This document shows positions 1-6,407 of a stretch of 20,844 nt of DNA, one piece after another. The DNA is from SVQP01 sp045594705 (GTDB lineage: Bacteria > Bacillota > Clostridia > Oscillospirales > CAG-272): contig JAZNZB010000071.1 of NCBI GenBank assembly GCA_045594705.1, positions 1 to 20,844 on the forward strand, in the 5' to 3' direction. Within the stretch, counting starts at the first letter, position 1, and each line of letters opens with the position of its first letter. The translations under genes were made by a program, and so were the position numbers. The notes under the pieces are model-generated. The model was given only the letters and a program-made list of their open reading frames with translations. It did no database searches and had not been told where the DNA came from.

Positions 1-378
1 CTTGCCGTCCCAGGAGCGCACACCCTCGGCAAACATGCAAACGCTTGCGCCCTTGCGCACCTTGCGCAGAATGTCAATGATGGTGGCTGCCGCCGTGGTG
101 CCTTTTTTGCGCAGAATGGGGGCAAGAGCCCAGTTCAAGAGGCCAAAGCCGTGCTTCCAGCGCGCGATGTGCTCACTGGCAACGTAGTACATTTGCTTCT
201 TGAATGAGCAGGCAACCAGCACGCAGTCGTAGTCGGTGGTGTGGTTGGAGAGCACGATATAGTGATCGGGCAGATTTTTTGCGGACTCGTAGGTGTAGCC
301 AAACTTGAGCTTACAGAACAGGGCAACGGGGCCACGCAACAGTCGCCAGATGATGGAATGTCTTGTTTGTATCTTCAC
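1..378 (-). CDS. plsC: 1-acyl-sn-glycerol-3-phosphate acyltransferase (PlsC family), 3' end outside window
   Basis: Partial gene: 126 codons are visible and the C-terminal part lies beyond the left edge. The family transfers an acyl chain to lysophosphatidic acid at the inner membrane face during phospholipid synthesis. The sequence shows the two hallmark blocks: NHTTDYD (H46 and D51 form the catalytic HX4D motif) and EGVRS at about residues 118-122, the acyl-acceptor phosphate-binding block. I chose the GTG at 376-378 because GGAGGT lies 8 bases upstream. An in-frame ATG five codons earlier overlaps that ribosome site and is less likely. An extended -10 promoter lies just upstream. The visible part is enough for the family but not to separate PlsC from related lysophospholipid acyltransferases. 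Confidence 0.85.
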   Translation of the reverse strand, partial: MKIQTRHSIIWRLLRGPVALFCKLKFGYTYESAKNLPDHYIVLSNHTTDYDCVLVACSFKKQMYYVASEHIARWKHGFGLLNWALAPILRKKGTTAAATIIDILRKVRKGASVCMFAEGVRSWDGK

Positions 379-407
379 GGATGCTACCTCCATGCAGTGA
401 TGCTTTC

Positions 408-416
408 ATTATAGCA
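408..416 (-). promoter_or_regulatory. Extended -10 promoter of the plsC-like gene
   Basis: TGCTATAAT on the minus strand, about 30 bases upstream of the GTG start, matches an extended -10 element perfectly. No good -35 hexamer sits 17 bases upstream (TGGCCA), which is tolerated in extended -10 promoters. Confidence 0.6.
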
Positions 417-457
417 CAATTTTCTGAACTTGGCCAGTATTTTTCGTGTTTTTTACG

Positions 458-494
458 AAAAAATGTCTCTCTTTTTTGGTAAGAGAGACATTTT
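458..494 (-). terminator. Intrinsic terminator of the 505-804 gene
   Basis: A perfect 14-bp stem (460-473 pairs with 481-494, 7-base loop), followed on the minus strand by a T-rich run, lies 11 bases past the stop codon of the minus-strand gene at 505-804. It separates that gene from plsC. Confidence 0.8.
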
Positions 495-504
495 CACTAT
501 GCAA

Positions 505-804
505 TTACTGTGCCAAAAGGGCTCTTTCCAGCCAGATCAGACCCATGCTGAAGGCATCGTGCAAGCCGTCCTTCTGACCTTGCTTGATGATCTTGGTGGG
601 ATCCTTGGAATCCAGCACCTGGATCAGAATCTTGCCGGGAACCTCCTCGCCCTTTTCGTTTTTGACGTAGGACATGATCTCAAGGATCAGAATGCAGGGC
701 TCGTTCATGTCGCCGTAGCAAATGGTGTTGCCCTCGCGAACCAAGGGCTTGTCTTTATAATAAAGGTATTCGCCGCCCACCTGAGCGCGTGTTTCTTTCG
801 CCAT
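505..804 (-). CDS. Small conserved Clostridia protein of unknown function (99 aa)
   Basis: A 99-residue soluble protein with no signal peptide or membrane segment. The motifs are YKDKPLVREGNTICYGDM near residues 16-33 and a C-terminal DGLHDAFSMGLIWLERAL. From memory these resemble a short family widespread in Clostridia that has no assigned role, and I give none. AAGGAGG lies 8 bases before the ATG, an excellent sigma-A promoter lies upstream (855-883) and a strong terminator follows, so it is a real single-gene unit. Its predicted strong expression is the only clue to importance. Confidence 0.85.
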   Translation of the reverse strand: MAKETRAQVGGEYLYYKDKPLVREGNTICYGDMNEPCILILEIMSYVKNEKGEEVPGKILIQVLDSKDPTKIIKQGQKDGLHDAFSMGLIWLERALLAQ

Positions 805-854
805 AATGTGCCTCCTTCAATCTATGTTTACAGAAAATTATATACCATTTATTT

Positions 855-883
855 ATTATAGCATGAAAAACGCATGCAGTCAA
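855..883 (-). promoter_or_regulatory. Sigma-A promoter of the 99-aa gene
   Basis: On the minus strand TTGACT (878-883), a 17-base spacer and TATAAT (855-860), with TGC before the -10. It is nearly consensus and lies 51 bases upstream of the start codon. Confidence 0.85.
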
Positions 884-904
884 GGATTTTTATAAAAATT
901 TCAT

Positions 905-2077
905 TTACTCTGCCATGATCGGGGCGTGACGCGTGAAAAATCCTGCACTTTGAGGATTTTGCATGCCCAAGGTGTACAGTGCGTCGGCGCGCTCGGCAAG
1001 CTCGCGCTGTCGGCACACAGGGGCGTCTGCGGGCTTGGTCACAAGCGGTACGGGGCAGGAGCGGCGCAGCTCGGACAAAATGGCGCGGCCGCGCGCGTTG
1101 GCCGCCAGGACGGACAGGTAAGCGGGGGTGTTACGCAGATCCTTCTCTGTAATGCCCAGAGCCGCATACAGTACGGCACGGCGTACGTGAGAGGCGGGCA
1201 GGGATTTGTGCGCGCAAAGCGTGTAAAGCTGCTCAAGGCTTGCAGCGTCGCGGGCAGCCTGCGCGATTCGCTCGCCAAGTCCGCCACCGCACAAAGCCGC
1301 CTTGCAGATCTGCTGTGCGGGTATGGTGCGCAAAATGCCGAGCAGGGCAGCGCCGTAAGCGGTGTTGTCGCCAAGCATTTCGCCGTTTTCGTAAGCCTTG
1401 GTAAAGACTTGCGCGCAAGCGTGCGGCAGACGTCCGATCATTTCGGCATATCCTTGCTCGCGTCCGAGCTTTCGCAAAGCCGTTGCGCTGGGAAAGCCTT
1501 CGGTCAAGGCGTCATCGTTGTAGGCAGCGCCCTCGCGCCTGATGCACACAGGCTCGATCTCATAGCCGCCCGCCAGGGTAGCCTTGCAGTAGGCAAGTCC
1601 CAAAAGATCGTTGGAGAGCAGGGAAAAGTCTTGTCCGCAAGTCTTCTCCAGGGCTTTGGCAAAGGCCGCGGCCGAGCCGATATTGGTCCTGCAAAGCTGC
1701 TCGTATTGCTGCTTGAAGGCAGGCGTCAGAGTCGCACCTGCAGCCTTTTTGAGTAGATCGATATCCGCGCTCTCACTGCCGAAAAGCAGTACGTCGGATG
1801 CAAGCGCATCGGCAGCGGCCACGCCGCCAGAGGCGAAAAACTCGGCACTTGCCAAGGCCTGCGGGAAGGGCAGCTCGACCACAAGATCCGCGCCCGCAGC
1901 CAAGGCGGCCTCGGCTCTTGTGTACTTGTGCGCCACGGCAGGCTCACCGCGCTGCACAAAATTGCCGCTCATGATGCAAACGATCTCGTCCGCTCCCAAT
2001 TCCCGGGCGCGCTGCAGGGCATACGCATGACCTTTGTGCAGGGGATTAAATTCACAAATCATCGCAAAACGTGCCAT
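905..2077 (-). CDS. tmcAL: tRNA(Met) cytidine acetate ligase (TmcAL, YlbM family)
   Basis: 390 residues, the usual family length. TmcAL uses ATP and acetate to form N4-acetylcytidine at the wobble base of elongator tRNA-Met. The N-terminus reads ICEFNPLHKGHAYAL, with the nucleotidyltransferase HxGH motif at H14-H17. It is followed by SGNFVQRGEPA (residues 37-47), a basic KYTRAEAAL segment and ELPFPQA, all typical of this family. A variable helical C-terminal half follows. The ATG at 2075-2077 was chosen because AAAGGAG lies 7 bases upstream and the family starts there. A longer reading frame runs 41 codons further up but crosses the promoter at 2109-2137. The gene is divergent from yceD. I see no clear terminator, so read-through into the 99-aa gene is possible. 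Confidence 0.92.
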   Translation of the reverse strand: MARFAMICEFNPLHKGHAYALQRARELGADEIVCIMSGNFVQRGEPAVAHKYTRAEAALAAGADLVVELPFPQALASAEFFASGGVAAADALASDVLLFGSESADIDLLKKAAGATLTPAFKQQYEQLCRTNIGSAAAFAKALEKTCGQDFSLLSNDLLGLAYCKATLAGGYEIEPVCIRREGAAYNDDALTEGFPSATALRKLGREQGYAEMIGRLPHACAQVFTKAYENGEMLGDNTAYGAALLGILRTIPAQQICKAALCGGGLGERIAQAARDAASLEQLYTLCAHKSLPASHVRRAVLYAALGITEKDLRNTPAYLSVLAANARGRAILSELRRSCPVPLVTKPADAPVCRQRELAERADALYTLGMQNPQSAGFFTRHAPIMAE

Positions 2078-2108
2078 ACGTATCTCCTTTCTGCGCTCTT
2101 CTTTGGTC

Positions 2109-2137
2109 AGTATACCATCCTTTTGCCCGCATGTCAA
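2109..2137 (-). promoter_or_regulatory. Sigma-A promoter of tmcAL
   Basis: Minus strand TTGACA (2132-2137), 17-base spacer, TATACT (2109-2114), 31 bases upstream of the chosen ATG. It is back to back with the yceD promoter. Confidence 0.85.
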
Positions 2138-2187
2138 GCAAAGGCTTGGAAGAATGTGAAAAAAATCGGTGAAATCGCAAAAAACAC

Positions 2188-2216
2188 TTGACAAAATCAA
2201 CTTTAGCAGTTATAAT
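2188..2216 (+). promoter_or_regulatory. Consensus sigma-A promoter of yceD-rpmF
   Basis: TTGACA (2188-2193), exactly 17 bases, TATAAT (2211-2216): a perfect consensus match, as expected for a ribosomal protein operon. Its position excludes the longer reading frame that begins at 2169. Confidence 0.92.
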
Positions 2217-2264
2217 ATTTACTGTCGCTTTTTATGTCGTTTGGAAATTACGGGAGGTGTGCAT

Positions 2265-2780
2265 ATGATTCTTGACATGGGCCCCATGCTTCGAGGAGAG
2301 GTTGACACACTTGACGTGGATTATACGATTCAGCCCGAGCCCTGCGCAGGCGTGGAATTCACGGCCGAGGCGCACGTGGTCGGCAAGGTGACCGACACGG
2401 GCGGATATATGCGCTTGGTGCTGGAGGCGGATATGCCTTATAAAACCATTTGCGCAAGATGCCTGGACGACGTGACCGGCACCTACACGGTTTGCTTTGA
2501 GCGTACCGTGGCAGAGGAGCGTTCGCTGACCCAGGAGCAGATCGACGACAACGTGGACGAGTACATCATCGTCAGGGACGGTAAGCTGGACATTGACGAG
2601 CAGCTGGTGGAGGAAATGATCCTTTCGTTCCCCACAAAGTTCCTTTGCGACCAGGATTGCCCCGGGCTTTGCCCCAAGTGCGGCAAGCAGCTCAAGCACG
2701 GTGCGTGCGGCTGCAACACGCGCGAGATCGATCCCAGACTGGCAGTGCTTGCAAAGCTGCTGGAAGAGAGCGACGATTGA
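2265..2780 (+). CDS. yceD: YceD family (DUF177) protein
   Basis: 171 residues. The family is linked to 23S rRNA accumulation in bacteria and plastids and is nearly always encoded just before rpmF, as here. Visible features are CARCLDDV near residue 64, an acidic middle part, and a C-terminal cysteine cluster (CDQDCPGLCPKCGKQL, then CGC), a probable zinc site found in many Firmicute members. The start is set by GGGAGG upstream of the ATG at 2265 and by the promoter at 2188-2216. The 103-base gap to rpmF holds a possible internal promoter and a hairpin, so rpmF may be transcribed both from here and on its own. Confidence 0.9.
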   Translation: MILDMGPMLRGEVDTLDVDYTIQPEPCAGVEFTAEAHVVGKVTDTGGYMRLVLEADMPYKTICARCLDDVTGTYTVCFERTVAEERSLTQEQIDDNVDEYIIVRDGKLDIDEQLVEEMILSFPTKFLCDQDCPGLCPKCGKQLKHGACGCNTREIDPRLAVLAKLLEESDD

Positions 2781-2830
2781 ATTTGAATGTGCCCCGGAAA
2801 TCGGGAACAGATATAAGTTTATAAAAAAAT

Positions 2831-2839
2831 TGATATAAT
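2831..2839 (+). promoter_or_regulatory. Possible internal extended -10 promoter for rpmF
   Basis: TGATATAAT matches the extended -10 pattern 45 bases before the rpmF ATG. The region 17 bases upstream (ATATAA) is a poor -35, so activity is uncertain. Confidence 0.4.
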
Positions 2840-2841
2840 GC

Positions 2842-2866
2842 GGTGTACGGTATAAGCCTGTACGCC
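2842..2866 (+). promoter_or_regulatory. Leader hairpin upstream of rpmF
   Basis: GGTGTACGG (2842-2850) pairs with CTGTACGCC (2858-2866): nine base pairs including two G-U pairs, with a seven-base loop. It ends 4 bases before the AGGAGG ribosome site, and no T-run follows, so it is not an intrinsic terminator. It could tune translation or mRNA processing of rpmF. Confidence 0.45.
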
Positions 2867-2883
2867 AAAGAGGAGGTGTAATT

Positions 2884-3081
2884 ATGGCAGTACCGAAGAG
2901 AAAGGTATCCAAGGCACGCAGAGACAAGAGAAGATCCAACAACTCCAAGCTCGCTATGCCCGGTATGGTAAAGTGCTCCAATCCCGAATGCAATGAAATG
3001 GTATTGGCACATCGTGTTTGCAAGGTTTGCGGTTTCTACGGCGGCAAGCAGGTAATCACTCTGAAGCAGAAGGAAGACTAA
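2884..3081 (+). CDS. rpmF: Large ribosomal subunit protein bL32
   Basis: 65 residues, normal length. The N-terminus MAVPKRKVSKARRDKRRS is diagnostic of L32. The zinc-ribbon half is present: KCSNPECNEMVLAHRVCKVCG. The first cysteine pair is spaced C-x4-C instead of the usual C-x2-C, while the second is C-x2-C, so this is a zinc-type (C+) L32 with a slightly unusual first knuckle. A strong AGGAGG lies 7 bases before the ATG. It sits in the classic position after yceD and is followed by a terminator at 3107-3143. Confidence 0.97.
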   Translation: MAVPKRKVSKARRDKRRSNNSKLAMPGMVKCSNPECNEMVLAHRVCKVCGFYGGKQVITLKQKED

Positions 3082-3106
3082 TCCTATTTACCATCAAAAC
3101 ACACGT

Positions 3107-3143
3107 AAAGGATTCATCAGCGTTATGCGGGGTGAATCCTTTT
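3107..3143 (+). terminator. Intrinsic terminator after rpmF
   Basis: AAAGGATTCA (3107-3116) pairs perfectly with TGAATCCTTT (3133-3142) around a 16-base loop, with a T-run at the 3' side. It lies 25 bases after the rpmF stop. Confidence 0.8.
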
Positions 3144-3150
3144 GTGCCAT

Positions 3151-3171
3151 TATAGCCGAAGAGAGCCGAAC
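3151..3171 (+). repeat. Left terminal inverted repeat of the 559-bp element
   Basis: Begins TATAGCCGAAGAGAGC. Its reverse complement differs from the right end at one base (20/21). The terminal TA at both ends could be a TA target duplication, as made by Tc1/mariner or IS630-type transposases. Confidence 0.8.
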
Positions 3172-3200
3172 TTTCAGCCACACGGAAGCCGAGTCGAATA

Positions 3201-3325
3201 GCCTTACGGTGATGCATTTGTGCGTCTTGCGCAAAAGCTCACCTCGTAAGATGATTATCTTACTTTAGTTCGCTTTCACGCAATCCATCAAAAATGCCTT
3301 CACCGTAAGGTGCAAGCAGTTTTGA
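3201..3325 (+). repeat. Module A of the structured repeat family
   Basis: Aligns without gaps over 110 positions to module B (3456-3580) at about 70% identity by hand count. It contains the hairpins GTAAGAT/ATCTTAC (3246-3252 with 3257-3263) and CACC-GTAA-GGTG. Both have compensating changes in module B. Confidence 0.7.
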
Positions 3326-3426
3326 CACAGCAGATTTTTTCAATCCCAAAAGCTCTTCCTGCAGGGCATATAGGAAATATGCCCAAAGGATGAGATGCAG
3401 GGATTGGAAAAATCTGCGTGTCAAAA
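3320..3426. repeat. Internal inverted repeat with nested hairpin
   Basis: The arm 3320-3347 (TTTTGACACAGCAGATTTTT onward) is nearly the reverse complement of 3400-3426. Between them CCTGCA/TGCAGG and a perfect 8-bp stem (3364-3384) nest inside, giving one long stem-loop about 107 bases long. Confidence 0.75.
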
Positions 3427-3455
3427 CCTATTTGACCCGGCTTTCGTGTGGCTGC

Positions 3456-3580
3456 GCCCTGCGGCGAGAATTTTTCGCGTCTTTCGCCAAATCTCATCTC
3501 GCAAGATGCGTATCTTGCTTCGACTCGCTTTGACAAAATCCATCAAAAAATTCAACGCCGGAGCGTGCTGCGCAGTTTTG
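3456..3580 (+). repeat. Module B of the structured repeat family
   Basis: Same length and order as module A. The hairpin positions are kept although paired bases differ: GCAAGAT/ATCTTGC against GTAAGAT/ATCTTAC, and ACGC/GCGT against CACC/GGTG. Confidence 0.7.
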
Positions 3581-3610
3581 CGCGAGCAAATATTTCGCAG
3601 ATGCAAAGAG

Positions 3611-3646
3611 AAAATGCGAAGCAATATAAGATATTGCGAGCATTTT
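3611..3646. repeat. Double palindrome in the right part of the element
   Basis: AAAATGC (3611-3617) pairs with GCATTTT (3640-3646), and GCAATAT (3621-3627) with ATATTGC (3631-3637), separated by small purine bulges. Flanking GCAAATAT (from 3595) and ATATTTGC (to 3670) can extend the stem outward. Confidence 0.7.
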
Positions 3647-3688
3647 GTCTGCCACAGATGCAGATATTTGCCGAGCAAAACCGTGTGA

Positions 3689-3709
3689 GTTCAGCTCTCT
3701 TCGGCTATA
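3689..3709 (-). repeat. Right terminal inverted repeat of the 559-bp element
   Basis: Ends CTCTTCGGCTATA. The next bases, GAGG, are the probable ribosome site of yitT, so the element boundary directly abuts the translation start region. Confidence 0.8.
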
Positions 3710-3718
3710 GAGGTCTGT

Positions 3719-4588
3719 ATGAAACAAAAGCTGAAAAATTTTGCAATCATGAATCTGGGTATATTGCTGACCACGCTTGGCGTGTATTTTTTTAAGATTC
3801 CCAACGGCTTTTCTACGGGGGGAGTCAGCGGTATCGCAGTTGTTGTTGCCGGTGCCGTAGGGCAGTATTTTCCCGATCTGGCGGTTTATTTTACCACAGC
3901 CAATATTTTAACCGTGATCAACGTGCTCTTGCTGATCATAGGCTTTATTTTCTTGGGAAAGGGATTTTCGATCAAAACCGTGTATTGCAGCCTCTTATTC
4001 TCACTGGGCACATTTGTGCTTGAGCACGTTTGGCCTATGCCCAAGCCTTTTACCGATCAGCCCTTTTTGGAGCTGGCATATGCCATATTACTGACCGCTA
4101 TCGGCTCTGCCATGCTGTTCTTTACCGATTCCTCTTCGGGCGGTACGGATATTGTTGCACTGATTTTGAAGAAATACACCAATCTGGATATCGGAAAAGC
4201 ATTACTGGCAACCGATTTTGTCATCGCTGTGAGTGCATTTTGGGTATTTGGTATGCAGACGGGACTTTTCTCGCTGTTAGGCCTTTTCGCAAAGGCATTT
4301 TTGGTTGACGGTGTCATCGAGAATATGAACACCTCCAAATATTTTACCATCATTACCACCAAGCCCGAGGAAATCAGCAGCTACATTACCGAAAGCATTC
4401 ACCACAGCTTTACCAAAATTCAAGGGATTGGCGGATATACAGGAGAGCAGAAAACCGTGCTTTTGACCGTTTGCCGCCGTGTTGAAGGTGTCAGACTCAA
4501 AAGGATCGTCAAGCAGATCGATCCCGGTGCATTCGTGATTGTTTCCAATAGCAGCGAGATCATTGGCAAGGGATTCAGAGGTATATAA
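3719..4588 (+). CDS. YitT family membrane protein (DUF161 plus C-terminal DUF2179)
   Basis: 289 residues. The N-terminal part has about five or six hydrophobic segments, with the family blocks NGFSTGGVSGIAVVV (about residues 29-43) and DSSSGGTDIVALIL (about 137-150). The C-terminal soluble part (about 205-289), including TKIQGIGGYTGEQKTVLL and ending near GKGFRGI, is the DUF2179 domain. Members are inner-membrane proteins, often annotated as transporters, without a settled substrate. The ATG at 3719 has TAGAGG upstream, directly at the edge of the inverted-repeat element, and I could find no promoter between them. It is followed 14 bases later by the cysteine desulfidase gene, suggesting co-transcription. 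A role in cysteine or sulfide movement is only an inference from that neighbour. Confidence 0.9.
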   Translation: MKQKLKNFAIMNLGILLTTLGVYFFKIPNGFSTGGVSGIAVVVAGAVGQYFPDLAVYFTTANILTVINVLLLIIGFIFLGKGFSIKTVYCSLLFSLGTFVLEHVWPMPKPFTDQPFLELAYAILLTAIGSAMLFFTDSSSGGTDIVALILKKYTNLDIGKALLATDFVIAVSAFWVFGMQTGLFSLLGLFAKAFLVDGVIENMNTSKYFTIITTKPEEISSYITESIHHSFTKIQGIGGYTGEQKTVLLTVCRRVEGVRLKRIVKQIDPGAFVIVSNSSEIIGKGFRGI

Positions 4589-4602
4589 ACAGGGAGAAAA
4601 GC

Positions 4603-5871
4603 ATGGAAAAGCAGATTTATGAGGCGTACGTCGCCATTTTACATAAGGAATTGATCCCCGCGATGGGATGTACAGAGCCGATTGCCATTGCATATGCGTC
4701 TGCCATCGCAAGAGAAGCACTGGGGGCTACGCCTGAGAGAGTGCGGGTGGATGTCAGCGGCAATGTGATCAAGAACGTCAAAAGCGTGTTTATTCCGCAC
4801 ACGGGCAGTTTGAAGGGTATTGAGGCAGCGGTTGCGGCCGGAATCGTGGCGGGAGATCCGCATGCTGAGTTGGAGGTCATCTCTCACGTGACCGAAAAGG
4901 AGATTGCAAAGATCAGTGCCTATCGTGATGCCACTCCCATTGAGGTAGTACGCGCAGATGGAAATTGTGTGTTCTCGATCCGCATCACGGTGTTTGCAGG
5001 GCAGAGCAGTGCAAGCGTGCTGCTGACCAATAAGCACACACACGTGGAGAGCGTGGTGCGCGATGACGAGGTGCTGTTTGCGGCCAAGCCCGAGAAGGTC
5101 GAGCGCGAGGAGGCACATTATGAGCTGCTGAATATTGAGCAGATCGTGGAATTTGCGGATACGGCCGATCTTGCAGATGTTTCCGATGTGTTGGAGCGTC
5201 AGATCGAATACAATATGGCAATCGCCAATGAGGGCCTTTCGGGCCATTACGGCTCGGAGATCGGCAAGGTGCTGCTGGCAGCGTACGGTGACGGAGTGGC
5301 CAATAAGGCCAAGGCATACGCGGCAGCCGGCTCGGACGCGCGCATGAACGGCTGTGAGCTGCCGGTTGTGATCAATTCGGGCAGCGGCAATCAGGGTATG
5401 ACCACCTCGTTGCCGGTTATCATTTACGCCAAGGAAATGGGCGTGACACATGAGCAGATGCTGCGCGCACTGCTGGTGTCCAATCTGACCACCATTCGTC
5501 TGAAAACCGGCATCGGTGCCTTGTCCGCGTATTGCGGTGCTACCAGTGCAGGCTGCGGCGCGGCTGCGGGCGTCATGTATCTGCACGGCGGCAAATACCG
5601 CGAGATCGCGCACACCGTGGTCAACGGACTTGCCATCAATTCGGGTGTTATTTGCGACGGCGCAAAGGCCAGTTGTGCGGCCAAGATCGCGTCCAGCGTC
5701 GAGGCAGGATTGCTCGGAATGCATATGTATATGCAGGGAAAGCAGTTTGTGGGCGGCGACGGCATCGTGACCAAGGGCGTGGAGAACACCATCGACAACG
5801 TCAGCGACATGGCGCGCGAGGGCATGAAGGATACCGATAGGGAAATTATTGAGATTATGCTCAGAAGATAA
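4603..5871 (+). CDS. cyuA: L-cysteine desulfidase (CyuA/YhaM, UPF0597 family)
   Basis: 422 residues. The family breaks L-cysteine into sulfide, ammonia and pyruvate in the cytosol using an iron-sulfur cluster, and is related to L-serine dehydratase alpha chains. Visible marks are PAMGCTEP (C23, equivalent to the proposed catalytic cysteine), SGSGNQGM, and CGATSAGC / INSGVICDGAKASC. C311, C351 and C358 have the same 40- and 7-residue spacing that I recall for the cluster ligands of the archaeal enzyme. GGGAG lies before the ATG. Only 14 bases separate it from yitT and 12 from the methyltransferase gene downstream. Related proteins can act on serine, so substrate is likely but not proven. Confidence 0.9.
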   Translation: MEKQIYEAYVAILHKELIPAMGCTEPIAIAYASAIAREALGATPERVRVDVSGNVIKNVKSVFIPHTGSLKGIEAAVAAGIVAGDPHAELEVISHVTEKEIAKISAYRDATPIEVVRADGNCVFSIRITVFAGQSSASVLLTNKHTHVESVVRDDEVLFAAKPEKVEREEAHYELLNIEQIVEFADTADLADVSDVLERQIEYNMAIANEGLSGHYGSEIGKVLLAAYGDGVANKAKAYAAAGSDARMNGCELPVVINSGSGNQGMTTSLPVIIYAKEMGVTHEQMLRALLVSNLTTIRLKTGIGALSAYCGATSAGCGAAAGVMYLHGGKYREIAHTVVNGLAINSGVICDGAKASCAAKIASSVEAGLLGMHMYMQGKQFVGGDGIVTKGVENTIDNVSDMAREGMKDTDREIIEIMLRR

Positions 5872-5883
5872 AAAGCAATTTGT

Positions 5884-6318
5884 ATGAAAAAGACTGATTT
5901 GATTGTGAAAGCTTTATCTTCGGATATCGCGGATAAGAGTATTCTTGAGGTAGCGTGCGGTTGCGCAGAGTTTTCTGTCTCTGCTGCAAGGTATGCCAAA
6001 AGCGTAGATTGCATTGATATTGAAACACAACGAGTTCCAACAGATATGCCTTCAAATGTAAGCTTTCAAAAAATGGATGCTTGTCATATGACTTATTCCG
6101 ATGGCATATTTGATACTGTGATCATGTACAATGCATTTGCACACGTGCACACACAATGGGATTTGATTGAAAAAGAGTGCTTGCGTGTGCTAAAACCGTC
6201 GGGATGCTTTTATGTGATTTCAACGTGGAGTATGGATATTGCGTTAATGAATGAAGTATTTGAAGGGAAAACAGAGAAGTATAAGGATTTTTGTGTTGTG
6301 AAAATTGAAAAACCATAG
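5884..6318 (+). CDS. Small class I SAM-dependent methyltransferase
   Basis: 144 residues, short for a class I methyltransferase. Motif I is ILEVACGCAEFS (about residues 20-31), then an acidic post-I strand DCIDIE, a QKMDACHM segment (motif II region), DTVIMYNAFAHV, and LKPSGCFYVIS (motif III). The substrate-binding C-terminal part is reduced to about 30 residues. The gene is clearly richer in A+T than its neighbours and has a poor ribosome site (no GGAGG before the ATG), consistent with recent acquisition or translational coupling to cyuA 12 bases upstream. Substrate unknown. A terminator follows at once. Confidence 0.8.
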   Translation: MKKTDLIVKALSSDIADKSILEVACGCAEFSVSAARYAKSVDCIDIETQRVPTDMPSNVSFQKMDACHMTYSDGIFDTVIMYNAFAHVHTQWDLIEKECLRVLKPSGCFYVISTWSMDIALMNEVFEGKTEKYKDFCVVKIEKP

Positions 6319-6325
6319 TAAAAAG

Positions 6326-6361
6326 AACACTGGCAGATTTCTTCGATCTGCCGGTGTTTTA
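6326..6361 (+). terminator. Terminator of the yitT-cyuA-methyltransferase unit
   Basis: A 13-bp stem (6326-6338 with 6346-6358, one G-U pair) with loop TTCTTCG and trailing T residues, 8 bases after the methyltransferase stop. Confidence 0.85.
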
Positions 6362-6365
6362 TAAA

Positions 6366-6397
6366 CAAAAAGCCTGCATCCGTGCGGATGCAGGCTT
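6366..6397 (-). terminator. Terminator of purC
   Basis: A perfect 12-bp stem (6370-6381 with 6386-6397, loop GTGC), with a T-run on the minus strand at 6366-6370. A T-run on the plus side (6401-6406) may also make it work for the convergent operon. Confidence 0.85.
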
Positions 6398-6407
6398 CAC
6401 TTTTTTC

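Larger units (their letters stand above)
3151..3709. mobile_element. 559-bp inverted-repeat, hairpin-rich element (MITE-like or structured RNA), no coding capacity
   Basis: This fills the gene-free interval between rpmF and yitT. It is bounded by 21-bp inverted ends (3151-3171 and 3689-3709, 20 of 21 matching) that begin with TATAGCCGAA. Inside are two diverged 125-bp direct repeats (3201-3325 and 3456-3580), an inverted pair of about 27 bp (3320-3347 and 3400-3426), a central perfect hairpin (GGGCATAT 3364-3371 with ATATGCCC 3377-3384), and a right-hand double hairpin (3611-3646). A related fragment occurs at 10918-11000. No open frame has a credible ribosome site or family resemblance. Non-autonomous mobile element is my leading reading; a large structured RNA is the alternative. 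The right end stops 9 bases before the yitT start, so it may form the leader of that operon. Confidence 0.7.

Noticed and set aside
926..1756. Plus-strand 276-codon frame opposite tmcAL
   Set aside because: Shadow of a well-supported gene with HxGH and other family motifs.
3300..3795. Several 77-115 codon frames inside the inverted-repeat element
   Set aside because: No ribosome sites, overlapping frames on both strands, and the sequence is accounted for by hairpins and repeats.
4639..5724. Minus-strand 361-codon frame opposite the cysteine desulfidase
   Set aside because: Its translation is His/Arg-rich without motifs, and the plus strand carries the conserved cysteines and operon context.
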